NCBI GenBank assembly: GCA_963747595.1 | Contig: CAVVFO010000002.1 | Span: 1,426,001-1,490,000, forward strand | DNA: 64,000 bases | Origin: Oleiagrimonas sp963747595 | GTDB taxonomy: Bacteria > Pseudomonadota > Gammaproteobacteria > Xanthomonadales > Rhodanobacteraceae | Direction: 5' to 3' | Shown here: positions 52,747-61,795 of the stretch, piece after piece | How positions within the stretch are numbered: the stretch's first letter is position 1 | Layout of the letters: each line of letters starts with the position of its first letter | Position numbers and translations under genes: made by a program | The notes under the pieces: generated by a model | Databases searched by the model: none | What the model was told of the DNA's origin: nothing | What the model saw: the letters and a program-made list of their open reading frames with translations, nothing else

Positions 52747-55082
52747 CAGGGGCCGTCAGTTGCCGCAGAGGCGGTCGCATCGCCCGGGCCGCCGGCCTGC
52801 GTCTTGCGCAGCCGTTCGACAATGGCGTCCAGCGCGCGATCGAACAGCGGCAGTTCTTCCAGTACGACTGTCGCACCGCTGGCCAGCTCGGAGGCCAGCT
52901 GGTGCAGCGTCTTGTCCCCCACCTTCAGGCCGCGGCGGTTGACGAACAGGTATTTCCCGCTGATCGGGCTGATCCAGGACAGCTTGGCGCGCTGGTTGCC
53001 GGTCTCGGGCTGCCCCTCGTGCGTGAACTCCATCCACGTCCCCACTTTCAAGGCGCGGACCTGATCGATGAACCGCTTGTCCACGGCAACGGAGCCCTCG
53101 GCCGGCGCCTGTTCTTCAACCTGCTCCGGCACGGCGATGGCTTCGACCGATTCGGGAATCGGCATGGGCGCGGACGCATCCGTACTGCTGTCCGCGGTAT
53201 CCGCACGGGGCGTTTCGCCGAGCTGACGGGAATAGAAGGTATGCAGCTGGCCGATCAGGTTCTCCACGTCGGCATCCTGGAACGCCACTGTCGCCAGCCC
53301 GTGGCGCAGCGATTTTTCCAGCAAGGGCAGCAGTTGCCGCAGGCGATCGCGCTCGGCGTCGCTGTGCCGCGGCTGCGCGCTCCAGATGAAGTCGTCGATG
53401 AAACGCAGCGCCATGCGGAACTCGGTGGAATCCTCGCCGTGACGCAGCAGCGTCAGGACCAGGTAATTGGCCCATGCCCGTGTGAGGATTCCGTGCGCCA
53501 GCTGCGGCAGTTCGCGATGCTCCAGACGCGAGAGAATTTCCCGCGCCGCGCGCCGACGCGCCTCCTGCAGTTTCTCCCTTCCCCGCGTGGCTTCGGCCAC
53601 GCGTTGTTCGGCCAGTTGTGCGCGCCGGGTATTGGAGTCGACGAAGTCCTGCAGCTCGCGATCGAGCCGGTTGAAGATATCCATGTCGTCGTCGAAGTTC
53701 TGCAGCAACGCGCTGACGATGCCATGCACCTTGTCGTATGTGCGCCTGTCGCGGTCGGCTTCCGGCGACCAGCTCTTGGCGACATCGGCCAGTCCGTCCA
53801 GCAGACGCCGCGTGGGATGCTGCGGATTCTCGAACATGCTGCGGTCGAGGATGGCGGCTTTCAGGTAGGGAATCTGCAGCCGCGCCAGCAATGCCTGCAT
53901 TTCCGCCGGCAGGTTGCGATCCTGCAGGATGAATTCGAACAGCATCGCCACCAGGTCGATGGTGTCCTCGTCGGCACCGGCCATGCGCGACGTGCGGTTG
54001 CCGCGCAACCGGCTGATCTGCGCCATCAGCTGCTGCTTGACCTGTTCCGCATCGAGCTGCACGCCATCCTCGCCGTGCGCCGGATCGTCCTGATGCATGG
54101 TTTCGGACTGCAGCAGCGACAGCGCACCCAGCAACTCGGCCGGGCTCAAGGAAGCCTCCTGATATGTCGATGCGCGTCCCGACGCAGCGGCACCGCCGTG
54201 CCCCGCGTCCGGGCCTGGGGCGCGGCGTGCCTGCAGCAGGCCATGCAGCGTGCGCAGGACTTCATGGCGGATGCTGGCGCGGTCATTGGCGACCGCGGCC
54301 TCGTCATCGTGCGCCCCAGCGGCGTGCCGCGCGGCTTCGCCGGCGGCGGTCGGGCCGGCACCCAGAGGATGACGGCCAGGCACGCTGTGGCGCAGTTGCG
54401 GCAATACTCCCGCCCGCATCAGCTCGTTGTTGATCTGCGCGTACAGGGCATCCAGACCGGCCATCACGTAACGATCGAACAGCTTGTAGACGATCAGCCG
54501 CACACGCAGTTCGACATTCAGCTCGTTGGCCGCGCGACGGAACCCCTGCCCCAGCATGGACGGCCCGATGGGGTTGCTGGCGTTGTCCATTTTGCTGCCG
54601 CCGCAGATCACCGACAGTCGCTGGTTGACCGCGAACAGCTGCCGCGCCAGGCGGCTTTCGGTCTTGCCCACCATGCTGGTGATGGCCAGCGATTCCTCCA
54701 GATCGGTCTCCTCCACCAGAGACAGCTCATCGGTACGATGCGGCGCCGGGTTCTCGGCTGTCGCCGGCTGCGCGCGCCCGGCGGCGAAATCCGACAGATC
54801 CCGTGCGGTCTGTTCGAGGAACAGACGTTCGATCAGCGCGCGCTTCTTGCGTACTTCACGCATGCCGTCGAAAAATTGCGTCTGCACCGCGTTGTTCTCG
54901 GCCTTCTCCGCCAGATCGAACAACGCATCGTCGACATTGTCGAACATGCTGCCGGCCAGGGCCTGCAGCCGTTCCGCCGCAATTCGCCGTACGGCGCCCA
55001 GCAGGTCGCCGCCACGCTCGCTGCGCGGTTCCTGACGCTTGGTCAGATCGACGATATTGGGAGAGTCCTTGGCGTTGCTCAT
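52746..55082 (-). CDS. DUF1631 domain protein
   Basis: This 778-residue protein matches the long DUF1631 family across most of its length: VRRIAAERLQALAGSMFDNVDDALFDLAEKAEN near the N terminus, MLFEFILQDRNLPAEMQALLARLQIPYLKAAI in the centre. A C-terminal basic beta domain (SWISPISGKYLFVNRRGLK) resembles PilZ folds and could bind c-di-GMP, though the full RxxxR ... D/NxSxxG motif is not seen. The function is unknown. The start codon of nadC overlaps its stop. Confidence 0.85.
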   Translation of the reverse strand: MSNAKDSPNIVDLTKRQEPRSERGGDLLGAVRRIAAERLQALAGSMFDNVDDALFDLAEKAENNAVQTQFFDGMREVRKKRALIERLFLEQTARDLSDFAAGRAQPATAENPAPHRTDELSLVEETDLEESLAITSMVGKTESRLARQLFAVNQRLSVICGGSKMDNASNPIGPSMLGQGFRRAANELNVELRVRLIVYKLFDRYVMAGLDALYAQINNELMRAGVLPQLRHSVPGRHPLGAGPTAAGEAARHAAGAHDDEAAVANDRASIRHEVLRTLHGLLQARRAPGPDAGHGGAAASGRASTYQEASLSPAELLGALSLLQSETMHQDDPAHGEDGVQLDAEQVKQQLMAQISRLRGNRTSRMAGADEDTIDLVAMLFEFILQDRNLPAEMQALLARLQIPYLKAAILDRSMFENPQHPTRRLLDGLADVAKSWSPEADRDRRTYDKVHGIVSALLQNFDDDMDIFNRLDRELQDFVDSNTRRAQLAEQRVAEATRGREKLQEARRRAAREILSRLEHRELPQLAHGILTRAWANYLVLTLLRHGEDSTEFRMALRFIDDFIWSAQPRHSDAERDRLRQLLPLLEKSLRHGLATVAFQDADVENLIGQLHTFYSRQLGETPRADTADSSTDASAPMPIPESVEAIAVPEQVEEQAPAEGSVAVDKRFIDQVRALKVGTWMEFTHEGQPETGNQRAKLSWISPISGKYLFVNRRGLKVGDKTLHQLASELASGATVVLEELPLFDRALDAIVERLRKTQAGGPGDATASAATDGP

Positions 55083-55216
55083 GTCGACACTCGCTGAAGT
55101 GGACGCGCCCCACGAGCGCGTGCTCCATTGTGAGCCCGCCCGGGGCGGGTTATGTGATGCCAGTCACAGCTTGGTCGGCTGATCGCTGCCGCGGGCAGCT
55201 CGCCGGTCCGCCACCA

Positions 55217-55474
55217 TCATGCATTGAACTGCGTCAGCCCGATGCCTTCCTCCGGCAGCATCACCGGGATGCCATCATCGACCCGGTACACCACCTTCTG
55301 ATCCGTGGTCACCAGCGCTTCGGTCAACGGCTCCGCCACGCGTTCACCGGCGACGGTATCCACGGTGCCCTCGGCGATGGCACGATTGAGGCGCTCCAGT
55401 TCGTCGCGCTGCATGGGCCGCACGGGCGTTTTGCTGACCGGGCAGCACAGGATATCGAGCAAGCGTTTGTCCAT
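55217..55474 (-). CDS. Trm112 family small protein
   Basis: This 85-residue protein has the Trm112/YcaR pattern: MDKRLLDILCCPVSKTPV with paired cysteines and the late VVYRVDDGIPVMLPEE. It probably stabilises partner methyltransferases. It lacks the second Cys pair of zinc-binding members. It is divergent from purE with 34 bp between the starts. Confidence 0.85.
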   Translation of the reverse strand: MDKRLLDILCCPVSKTPVRPMQRDELERLNRAIAEGTVDTVAGERVAEPLTEALVTTDQKVVYRVDDGIPVMLPEEGIGLTQFNA

Positions 55475-55508
55475 GGCTTTACAATAGCGGTTTTTGAGCG
55501 GCCAGACC

Positions 55509-56018
55509 ATGCATTCAACATCACCCGAGCGCCCCGCCGTGGGGGTGGTCATGGGGTCCCGATCCGATTGGGAAACCATGGAGCACACCGCCCGAACCCT
55601 GGATGAACTGGATGTAGCCCACGAGGTGCGGGTGGTGTCGGCACATCGCACTCCGGATCTCTTGTTCCGCTATGCCGAAGAAGCCGCCGGGCGCGGCCTC
55701 AAATGCATCATTGCCGGCGCCGGCGGCGCCGCGCATCTGCCGGGCATGCTGGCAGCGAAAACGCGACTGCCGGTGTTCGGTGTGCCGGTACAGTCGCGGG
55801 CGCTGAGCGGCATGGATTCATTGCTGTCGATCGCGCAGATGCCCGCGGGCGTACCGGTTGGCACCCTGGCCATCGGACGCGCCGGCGCCGTCAACGCGGC
55901 ACTGCTGGCCTCGGCCGTGCTGGCGCTGACCGACGACGACATCGCCACGGCGCTGGAGCGGTTTCGCAGCAAGCAGACCCAGGCCGTGCTGGATCGCAAC
56001 GACCCGAGGATCGCCTGA
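55509..56018 (+). CDS. purE: N5-carboxyaminoimidazole ribonucleotide mutase PurE
   Basis: This 169-residue class I PurE converts N5-CAIR to CAIR in purine synthesis. The family motifs MGSRSDWETM, SAHRTPD and GAGGAAHLPGMLAA are present. It overlaps purK by one base (TGATG), so the pair is co-translated. ATG 55509 is the start. Confidence 0.95.
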   Translation: MHSTSPERPAVGVVMGSRSDWETMEHTARTLDELDVAHEVRVVSAHRTPDLLFRYAEEAAGRGLKCIIAGAGGAAHLPGMLAAKTRLPVFGVPVQSRALSGMDSLLSIAQMPAGVPVGTLAIGRAGAVNAALLASAVLALTDDDIATALERFRSKQTQAVLDRNDPRIA

Positions 56019-57166
56019 TGAGCCGCAAACGACCATGCCTGGGCGTGCTGGGTGGAGGTCAGCTGGCGCGCATGCTGGCCCTGGCGGCAGCCCCCCTGGG
56101 AATCGACTGCCTCGTCGCCGACACCAAGGCCGATGTCTGCGCCGCACAGGTGGCACCGGTGATGGCGCTCGACTGGCACGACGTGGAAACATTGCAGCCA
56201 TTCGCCGATCGTGTCGATGTGGCCACGTTCGATTTCGAGAACGTGCCGGCCGAGACAGCCGAGTGGCTGGGTCGTCATACCCCGGTGCATCCCGGCGCCC
56301 GCGCGCTGTCCGTGGCACAGGATCGCCTGGCGGAGAAGACCCTGTTCGGCGAGATCGGTCTGGAAACGGCGGCATTTGCAGCCGTCGATACGCGCGAAGA
56401 CCTCGACGAAGCCGTGCAGCGCATCGGCACACCGGCCATCCTGAAAACACGCCGTTTCGGCTACGACGGCAAGGGCCAGTTCCGGCTGCGCAATACCGAT
56501 GACGTCGACGCGGCATGGGCCGAACTGGGCGAAGCCGCGCAGGCACACGGATTGATCCTGGAAGCATTCGTGCCCTTCGAGCGCGAAATGTCGGTGGTGG
56601 CCGTGCGCGGCCGCGACGGCACCTTTCGCACCTGGCCGCTGACGCAGAACTGGCACACGGACGGCGTGCTGTCGCTCAGCCTCTCTCCGGCACCGCATAC
56701 GGACGCCGTGGCAGAAGCCGCCATTTCCCACGCCCGCACGCTGGCCGAACGGCTGGAATACGTGGGTGTGTTCGCGCTGGAGCTGTTCGAACACGAGGGC
56801 CGCGTGCTGGGCAACGAGATGGCGCCACGCGTGCACAACTCCGGCCACTGGAGCATCGAGGGCGCGCACACCAGCCAGTTCGAGAACCACGTGCGCGCGG
56901 TGCTCGGGTTGCCGCTGGGCGATACCGGCGCACGCGGCGTCAGCGCCATGCTGAACTGGATCGGCGCATTGCCGGACGCCACGCCCATCCTGAGCGAAAC
57001 CGAAGGCCACTGGCACGACTACGGCAAGGACCCCCGACCGGGACGCAAGGTCGGCCACGCCACGCTGTGCGCGACGGATATGGCGACGCTGCAGCAACGC
57101 CTGCGCAAGGTGGCCGAGGCGCTGGATCGCCATGATCAGGTGGCGCCGATCCTGGCGCTCCAGTAA
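56018..57166 (+). CDS. purK: N5-carboxyaminoimidazole ribonucleotide synthase PurK
   Basis: This 382-residue ATP-grasp enzyme makes N5-CAIR from AIR, ATP and bicarbonate. The N-terminal GVLGGGQLARMLA, the FGYDGKGQ loop and the ATP-grasp residues in NEMAPRVHNSGHWS are typical. A REPIN repeat begins at its stop codon. Confidence 0.95.
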   Translation: MSRKRPCLGVLGGGQLARMLALAAAPLGIDCLVADTKADVCAAQVAPVMALDWHDVETLQPFADRVDVATFDFENVPAETAEWLGRHTPVHPGARALSVAQDRLAEKTLFGEIGLETAAFAAVDTREDLDEAVQRIGTPAILKTRRFGYDGKGQFRLRNTDDVDAAWAELGEAAQAHGLILEAFVPFEREMSVVAVRGRDGTFRTWPLTQNWHTDGVLSLSLSPAPHTDAVAEAAISHARTLAERLEYVGVFALELFEHEGRVLGNEMAPRVHNSGHWSIEGAHTSQFENHVRAVLGLPLGDTGARGVSAMLNWIGALPDATPILSETEGHWHDYGKDPRPGRKVGHATLCATDMATLQQRLRKVAEALDRHDQVAPILALQ

Positions 57167-57376
57167 GGCGGATCAATGGGTCGGAGGCAGCGCGACGACT
57201 GCGCCGCAGGAGCGGCGCGAACGACGGAGTCGGCCCGGAGGGCGTAGGGCAGGAGCCCGTAGTCATCCGCCTGCTTGCGGGAAGGCCGGATGCTCCCGAC
57301 GAGTTGATTGCGGGGACGTTGAACAACCGCTGGCACGCAGGCGGCTTCGTCGCGATCGATCCTTGAACTGCCCGAC
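57165..57376. repeat. REPIN-like palindromic repeat, copy 6 (extended)
   Basis: The core is CATCCGCCTGCTTGCGGG ... GCAGGCGGCTTCGTCGCGATCGATCCTTGAACTGCCC. An extra left part (AGGCGGATCAATGGGTC..GCGCGACGACTGC) looks like a second, partly degraded arm. It begins within the purK TAA and ends 14 bp before the convergent nadE stop. Confidence 0.75.
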
Positions 57377-57389
57377 GCAAGTCGGTGGT

Positions 57390-59057
57390 TTATGACCACC
57401 CCGAAGTGATCGGATAGCGCCGCTCGCGACCGAAGGCGCATCGTGTGACTTTGGGGCCGGGAGCAGACTGGCGCCGCTTGAATTCGTTGATCAGCACCAG
57501 GCGTGCCACGCGGTTCACGGTGTCCCCGTCGAAACCGGCCGCGATGATCTGCTCCTGTGACTGCGCACCCTCGATGAAACGCTCGAGCATGTCGTCCAGC
57601 GTGCCATACGCCGGCAGCGAATCCTGATCGGTCTGCTCGGCACGCAACTCGGCCGACGGCGGGCGCTCGATCACGGCCGGTGGAATCACCCATCCTCTGC
57701 CGCGCTCTGCGTCATTGCGCCAGCGTGCCAGCCGATACACCCGCGTCTTGTAGACATCCTTCAGCGGCGCATACGCGCCGCACATGTCGCCATACAACGT
57801 GGCGTAACCGACCGCCATCTCGCTCTTGTTGCCGGTCGCCAGCAGCAGTCGGCCATGTTTGTTGGATAGTGCCATCAGCAGCGTACCGCGCAGTCGTGAC
57901 TGCAGGTTTTCCTCGGTGGTATCGGCCGGTTTGCCCTCGAAGACCGGGTGCAGCGTGCCTTGCATGGCCTCGAATGCCGACTCGATGGACAGCACGTGAT
58001 ACTCCACGCCCTGTCGCTCGGCCTGCTCGCGCGCTCCATCCAGCGACAGTTGCGAGGTGTACTCGGAGGCCATCATCACTGCGGTGACGGCGTCGGCCCC
58101 CAGTGCATCCACTGCCAGGGCAAGCGTCAGGGCCGAATCGATGCCGCCGGACAAACCCAGCAGCACACCCTGGAAGCCGTTCTTGTGCACGTAGTCGCGG
58201 AGCCCGCGCACCAGCCCGGCGTAGAGAACCGCCTCGACCGATGTCTCCACCGGCGGCCAGCCCTCGCTGCGGAAGCAGCCAGTGGCCACGTCGTAAACGG
58301 CCAGCAACAGGAGGTCCTGAAAGGCAGGCGCCTGCGCGGCGACCCGCCCATCGGCATTGATCAGCACGGACGCCCCATCGAACAGCAGGTCATCCTGTCC
58401 CCCGGTGCCGTTGAGGTAGGCGATTCCCACGCCATGCCGACGGGCCCGCTTTTGCAGGATTGCCAGGCGCTCCGTATGCTTGCTGAGACAATACGGAGAG
58501 GCATTGATCACCAGCAGCATCTGGGCACCGTTGGTACAGGCCGTCTCGGCCGGCGCGTCCACCCAGATATCCTCGCAGACCATGAGGCCCACACGCACGC
58601 CATCGATCTCCACCACGCGACTGTCGGTGCCGGGCGTGAAATAGCGCTTTTCGTCGAACACGCCGTAATTGGGCAAGGCGTGCTTGGCATAACGCGCGAT
58701 CTCCACGCCGTCGCGCAGCACGCTGGCGGCGTTGAGCAGCGGCTGCTGGAAGGCATGCTCGTCGGCGGTGTGCTCGACCCGTGGCCCGCGGGTGGGATGG
58801 CCGATCAGCACGTCGATGCCATGCGTCTTGGCGGCGACATCCGCCATCGCCGCGTCACAGGCATCGAGAAAACTGAGACGCAGCAGCAGGTCGTCTGCCG
58901 GGTAGCCACTCAATGCCAGCTCCGGAAATGCCACCAGCGCCGCACCTGCCTCGCGTGCCTGCGCGGACAGACGCATGGCGTCGGCGGCGTTGTCGTGCAC
59001 CGCGCCGACGCAGAAATCATGCTGAGCCAGCGCAAAACGCAACGTGGCCATCGTCAT
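57390..59057 (-). CDS. nadE: Glutamine-dependent NAD+ synthetase
   Basis: This 555-residue bifunctional enzyme has an N-terminal nitrilase-type glutaminase (triad E46, K125, C161 in VCEDIW) and a C-terminal synthetase with the P-loop LGLSGGIDSAL near 299. It converts deamido-NAD to NAD using glutamine. TAGGAG lies upstream of ATG 59057. A 288-bp inverted-repeat element ends 27 bp upstream of this start and so forms its 5' region. Confidence 0.95.
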   Translation of the reverse strand: MTMATLRFALAQHDFCVGAVHDNAADAMRLSAQAREAGAALVAFPELALSGYPADDLLLRLSFLDACDAAMADVAAKTHGIDVLIGHPTRGPRVEHTADEHAFQQPLLNAASVLRDGVEIARYAKHALPNYGVFDEKRYFTPGTDSRVVEIDGVRVGLMVCEDIWVDAPAETACTNGAQMLLVINASPYCLSKHTERLAILQKRARRHGVGIAYLNGTGGQDDLLFDGASVLINADGRVAAQAPAFQDLLLLAVYDVATGCFRSEGWPPVETSVEAVLYAGLVRGLRDYVHKNGFQGVLLGLSGGIDSALTLALAVDALGADAVTAVMMASEYTSQLSLDGAREQAERQGVEYHVLSIESAFEAMQGTLHPVFEGKPADTTEENLQSRLRGTLLMALSNKHGRLLLATGNKSEMAVGYATLYGDMCGAYAPLKDVYKTRVYRLARWRNDAERGRGWVIPPAVIERPPSAELRAEQTDQDSLPAYGTLDDMLERFIEGAQSQEQIIAAGFDGDTVNRVARLVLINEFKRRQSAPGPKVTRCAFGRERRYPITSGWS

Positions 59058-59084
59058 GCTCCTAAAGGATCCCCGGAACGCTAA

Positions 59085-59372
59085 TGTACTGCTTCACCCT
59101 GTTTGAACCATTCAGCGAGTCGCTGGGCGTGCGGCTGCAAGGCATATTCGCGCCGGAAAGGTGGTTCCTTTTCAAGCGGATACGCTGCGGCAGACGGGCG
59201 CCCAGCGGCTCGCCCCCCGGATCAAGTCCGGAGCAGGCTCTTCGGGAGCCAAGCGGACAGGCCATGGCCGCGTTGCGGCCTTTGCCAAGGGAACAACCCT
59301 AGGCTGCCCGCCGCGCCTTGCCCTGACCTGTCCGCTTGGCTCTGAATGGTTCAAACAGGGTGAAGCAGTACA
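59085..59372. repeat. 288-bp element with perfect 31-bp inverted ends and nested stems
   Basis: The 31 bases at 59085-59115 (TGTACTGCTTCACCCTGTTT...) are repeated exactly, inverted, at 59342-59372. Inside are two more inverted pairs: CGCTGGGCG (59121-59129) with CGCCCAGCG (59199-59207), and a 16-bp pair GAGCCAAGCGGACAGG (59246-59261) with its complement (59327-59342). The whole could fold into a long stem with two branches. No target-site duplication and no open frame that I believe are present. It lies between sucD and nadE, both on the minus strand. Confidence 0.85.
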
Positions 59373-59377
59373 CTAGA

Positions 59378-59397
59378 GGCCGCGGATAACCGCGGCC
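59378..59397 (-). terminator. Hairpin after sucD (possible terminator)
   Basis: A perfect 8-bp stem GGCCGCGG / CCGCGGCC with loop ATAA lies 43 bp after the sucD stop. The following minus-strand bases (TCTAGTGT) are only weakly T-rich. Confidence 0.45.
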
Positions 59398-59439
59398 CCC
59401 TGCAATACAACGGTCAGGCCGAAAACGACCGCGACCCGC

Positions 59440-60315
59440 TTACTTTTTCATCTGCTCGGCAAGAACCTTGCCCAGGTCGGCAGGCGACTTGACGGTGGTC
59501 ACGCCGGCCTTTTCCAGCGCCTCGAACTTGGCTTCCGCCGTGCCCTTGCCGTTGGCGATGATAGCCCCGGCATGCCCCATGCGCTTGCCCGCCGGTGCCG
59601 AGGCGCCGGCGATGAAGGCCACCACGGGCTTGGTCACGTAGTCCTGGATGAACTCGGCCGCATCTTCCTCGGCGCTGCCGCCGATCTCGCCGACCATGAT
59701 GATGCCCTCGGTCCCGGGATCGTCCTGGAACAGCTTCAGGCAGTCGATGAAGCTCATGCCCTGGATCGGATCGCCGCCGATGCCGATGCAGGTGGACTGT
59801 CCCAGACCCTCGTTGGTGGTCTGGAAGACCGCTTCATACGTCAGCGTGCCGGACCGCGACACGATGCCGACGTTGCCCGGCTGATGGATGTGCCCCGGCA
59901 TGATGCCGATCTTGCACTCGCCCGGGGTGATGATGCCGGGGCAGTTGGGGCCGATCAGAACCGTTTCCGGATGATCCTCGAGCACGTTCTTGACGCGCAG
60001 CATGTCCAGCACCGGGATGCCCTCGGTGATGGCGACGATGACTTCGATGCCCGCATCGATGGCTTCCAGGATGGAATCGGCCGCAAACGGCGGCGGCACG
60101 AAGATCACGGAAGCGTTGGCGCCGGTGTCCTCGACCGCCTCGTTGACGGAATTGAAGACCGGCAGGCCGATATGCTCGGTGCCGCCCTTGCCCGGCGTGA
60201 CGCCGCCGACGATGTTGGTGCCGTAGTCGATGGCCTGCTCGGCGTGGAAGGTGCCCTGCTGGCCGGTGAAGCCCTGCACGATCACCTTGGTGTTCTTGTT
60301 GACCAGTACGCTCAT
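59440..60315 (-). CDS. sucD: Succinyl-CoA synthetase alpha subunit
   Basis: This 291-residue subunit of the TCA-cycle enzyme binds CoA and carries the phospho-His (RMGHAGAI near residue 247). Family segments include GFTGQQGTFH and GPNCPGIITPGE. It follows sucC by 13 bp and is co-transcribed with it. Confidence 0.96.
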   Translation of the reverse strand: MSVLVNKNTKVIVQGFTGQQGTFHAEQAIDYGTNIVGGVTPGKGGTEHIGLPVFNSVNEAVEDTGANASVIFVPPPFAADSILEAIDAGIEVIVAITEGIPVLDMLRVKNVLEDHPETVLIGPNCPGIITPGECKIGIMPGHIHQPGNVGIVSRSGTLTYEAVFQTTNEGLGQSTCIGIGGDPIQGMSFIDCLKLFQDDPGTEGIIMVGEIGGSAEEDAAEFIQDYVTKPVVAFIAGASAPAGKRMGHAGAIIANGKGTAEAKFEALEKAGVTTVKSPADLGKVLAEQMKK

Positions 60316-60328
60316 GCTTTGATTCTCC

Positions 60329-61489
60329 TCACTTCGCGGCTGTCACGGCTTTGTTCGCCGCGTCGTTGAGATCGTCGGCCGTGGTGATCGCCAGGCCGGA
60401 GTTGGCCAGCAACTCGCGGCCCTGCTCCACGTTGGTGCCCTCGAGGCGCACGATGACCGGAATCTGCAGGCCCACTTCCTTGACCGCAGCGATGATGCCC
60501 TCGGCGATCAGGTCGCAGCGCACGATGCCGCCGAAGATGTTGACCAGAATGGCCTTGACCTTGTTCGAGGACAGGATCAACTTGAACGCCTCGGTCACGC
60601 GCTCCTTGGTGGCGCCGCCGCCGACATCCAGGAAGTTGGCCGGCTCGCCTCCCGCCAGCTTGATCACGTCCATGGTGGCCATGGCCAGGCCCGCGCCGTT
60701 GACCATGCAGCCGATGCTGCCGTCCATGGTGACGTAGTTGAGGTTGTGCTCGACCGCAGCCGCCTCGGCGTCGTCTTCCTGGCTCAGGTCGCGCATCGCG
60801 GCCAGATCCTTGTGGCGGAACTCGGCGTTGTCGTCGGAGTTCATCTTGCCGTCCAGCGCCGCCAGGCTGCCGTCTTCCAGCACCGCCAGCGGGTTCAGCT
60901 CGACCAGCGACAGGTCTTTCTCGTTGAACAGCTTGTACAGGCCCAGCATGATCCTGGTCAGCTGCCCCACCTGCTTGGGATTGAGGTCCATCTCGAAGCC
61001 CAGCTGGCGACACTGGTACGGCTGCAGATCCTCGACGAAATCCACGGCGATGGTGTGGATGTCCTCGGGCGTCTCGTTGGCCACCTGCTCGATGTCCACG
61101 CCGCCGTGCTTGGAGGCGATGAAGGACACGCACTTGGTGTCGCGGTCAACCAGGATCGACAGATACAGTTCGCGGGCGATATCGGTGGCATCGGTGACCA
61201 GCACCAGATTCACCGGCAGCGCGCGGCCGCCGGACTGGTAGGTTTCCATCTTCGTGCCCAGCATGGCGGCTGCGGCGGCCTTGACCTCGTCATGGCTCTT
61301 GCAGAACTTCACGCCGCCGGACTTGCCGCGGCCACCCGCGTGGATCTGCGCCTTGACCATCCACTGCGACCCGCCCAGTGATTGGGCGACATCGACAGCG
61401 GCGTCGGCCGAATCGGCCACCTTGCCCGGCGGCACGGTGATGCCGTACTCGGCGAACAGTTGTTTTGCCTGATACTCGTGGAAATTCAT
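60329..61489 (-). CDS. sucC: Succinyl-CoA synthetase beta subunit (ADP/GDP-forming)
   Basis: This 386-residue ATP-grasp subunit starts with the family N terminus MNFHEYQAKQLFAEYG at ATG 61489. Nucleotide-binding segments (VKAQIHAGGRGKSGGV) and the C-terminal CoA-ligase domain (NIFGGIVRCDLIAEGI) are clear. It is divergent from pilS, an arrangement known in Xanthomonadaceae. Confidence 0.96.
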   Translation of the reverse strand: MNFHEYQAKQLFAEYGITVPPGKVADSADAAVDVAQSLGGSQWMVKAQIHAGGRGKSGGVKFCKSHDEVKAAAAAMLGTKMETYQSGGRALPVNLVLVTDATDIARELYLSILVDRDTKCVSFIASKHGGVDIEQVANETPEDIHTIAVDFVEDLQPYQCRQLGFEMDLNPKQVGQLTRIMLGLYKLFNEKDLSLVELNPLAVLEDGSLAALDGKMNSDDNAEFRHKDLAAMRDLSQEDDAEAAAVEHNLNYVTMDGSIGCMVNGAGLAMATMDVIKLAGGEPANFLDVGGGATKERVTEAFKLILSSNKVKAILVNIFGGIVRCDLIAEGIIAAVKEVGLQIPVIVRLEGTNVEQGRELLANSGLAITTADDLNDAANKAVTAAK

Positions 61490-61795
61490 TCGGGACCTCG
61501 AGCGAACAAGAAACGATGCGTCGTCGACGATCAACCGCGAGGCGGCGCATCAGCCGGGACGACGATGAATGCGGGGGCAGCATGAAAGGTACCCGGGCGC
61601 AATAGCCGTACATTGTCGCGGATCGGGCACCTGATGAAAAGGGCGGCCCCGCGCAGGTGCACTTTCGCACTGCCCCACGCCCCTGCGTGCAGGTGCGGGT
61701 GGATGACGTCAGTGGCCGGCTCGACAGCGCAGGCGGAGGTGCTCGTGGCGCTGCTTGGGTATACTGCCGCGGGTCCCAGGGGAGTGAGTCTCGAC
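61490..61795. promoter_or_regulatory. Divergent promoter region sucC / pilS
   Basis: This 306-bp region separates the sucC and pilS starts. I cannot place core promoter boxes with confidence and see no REPIN copy in it. Confidence 0.4.
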
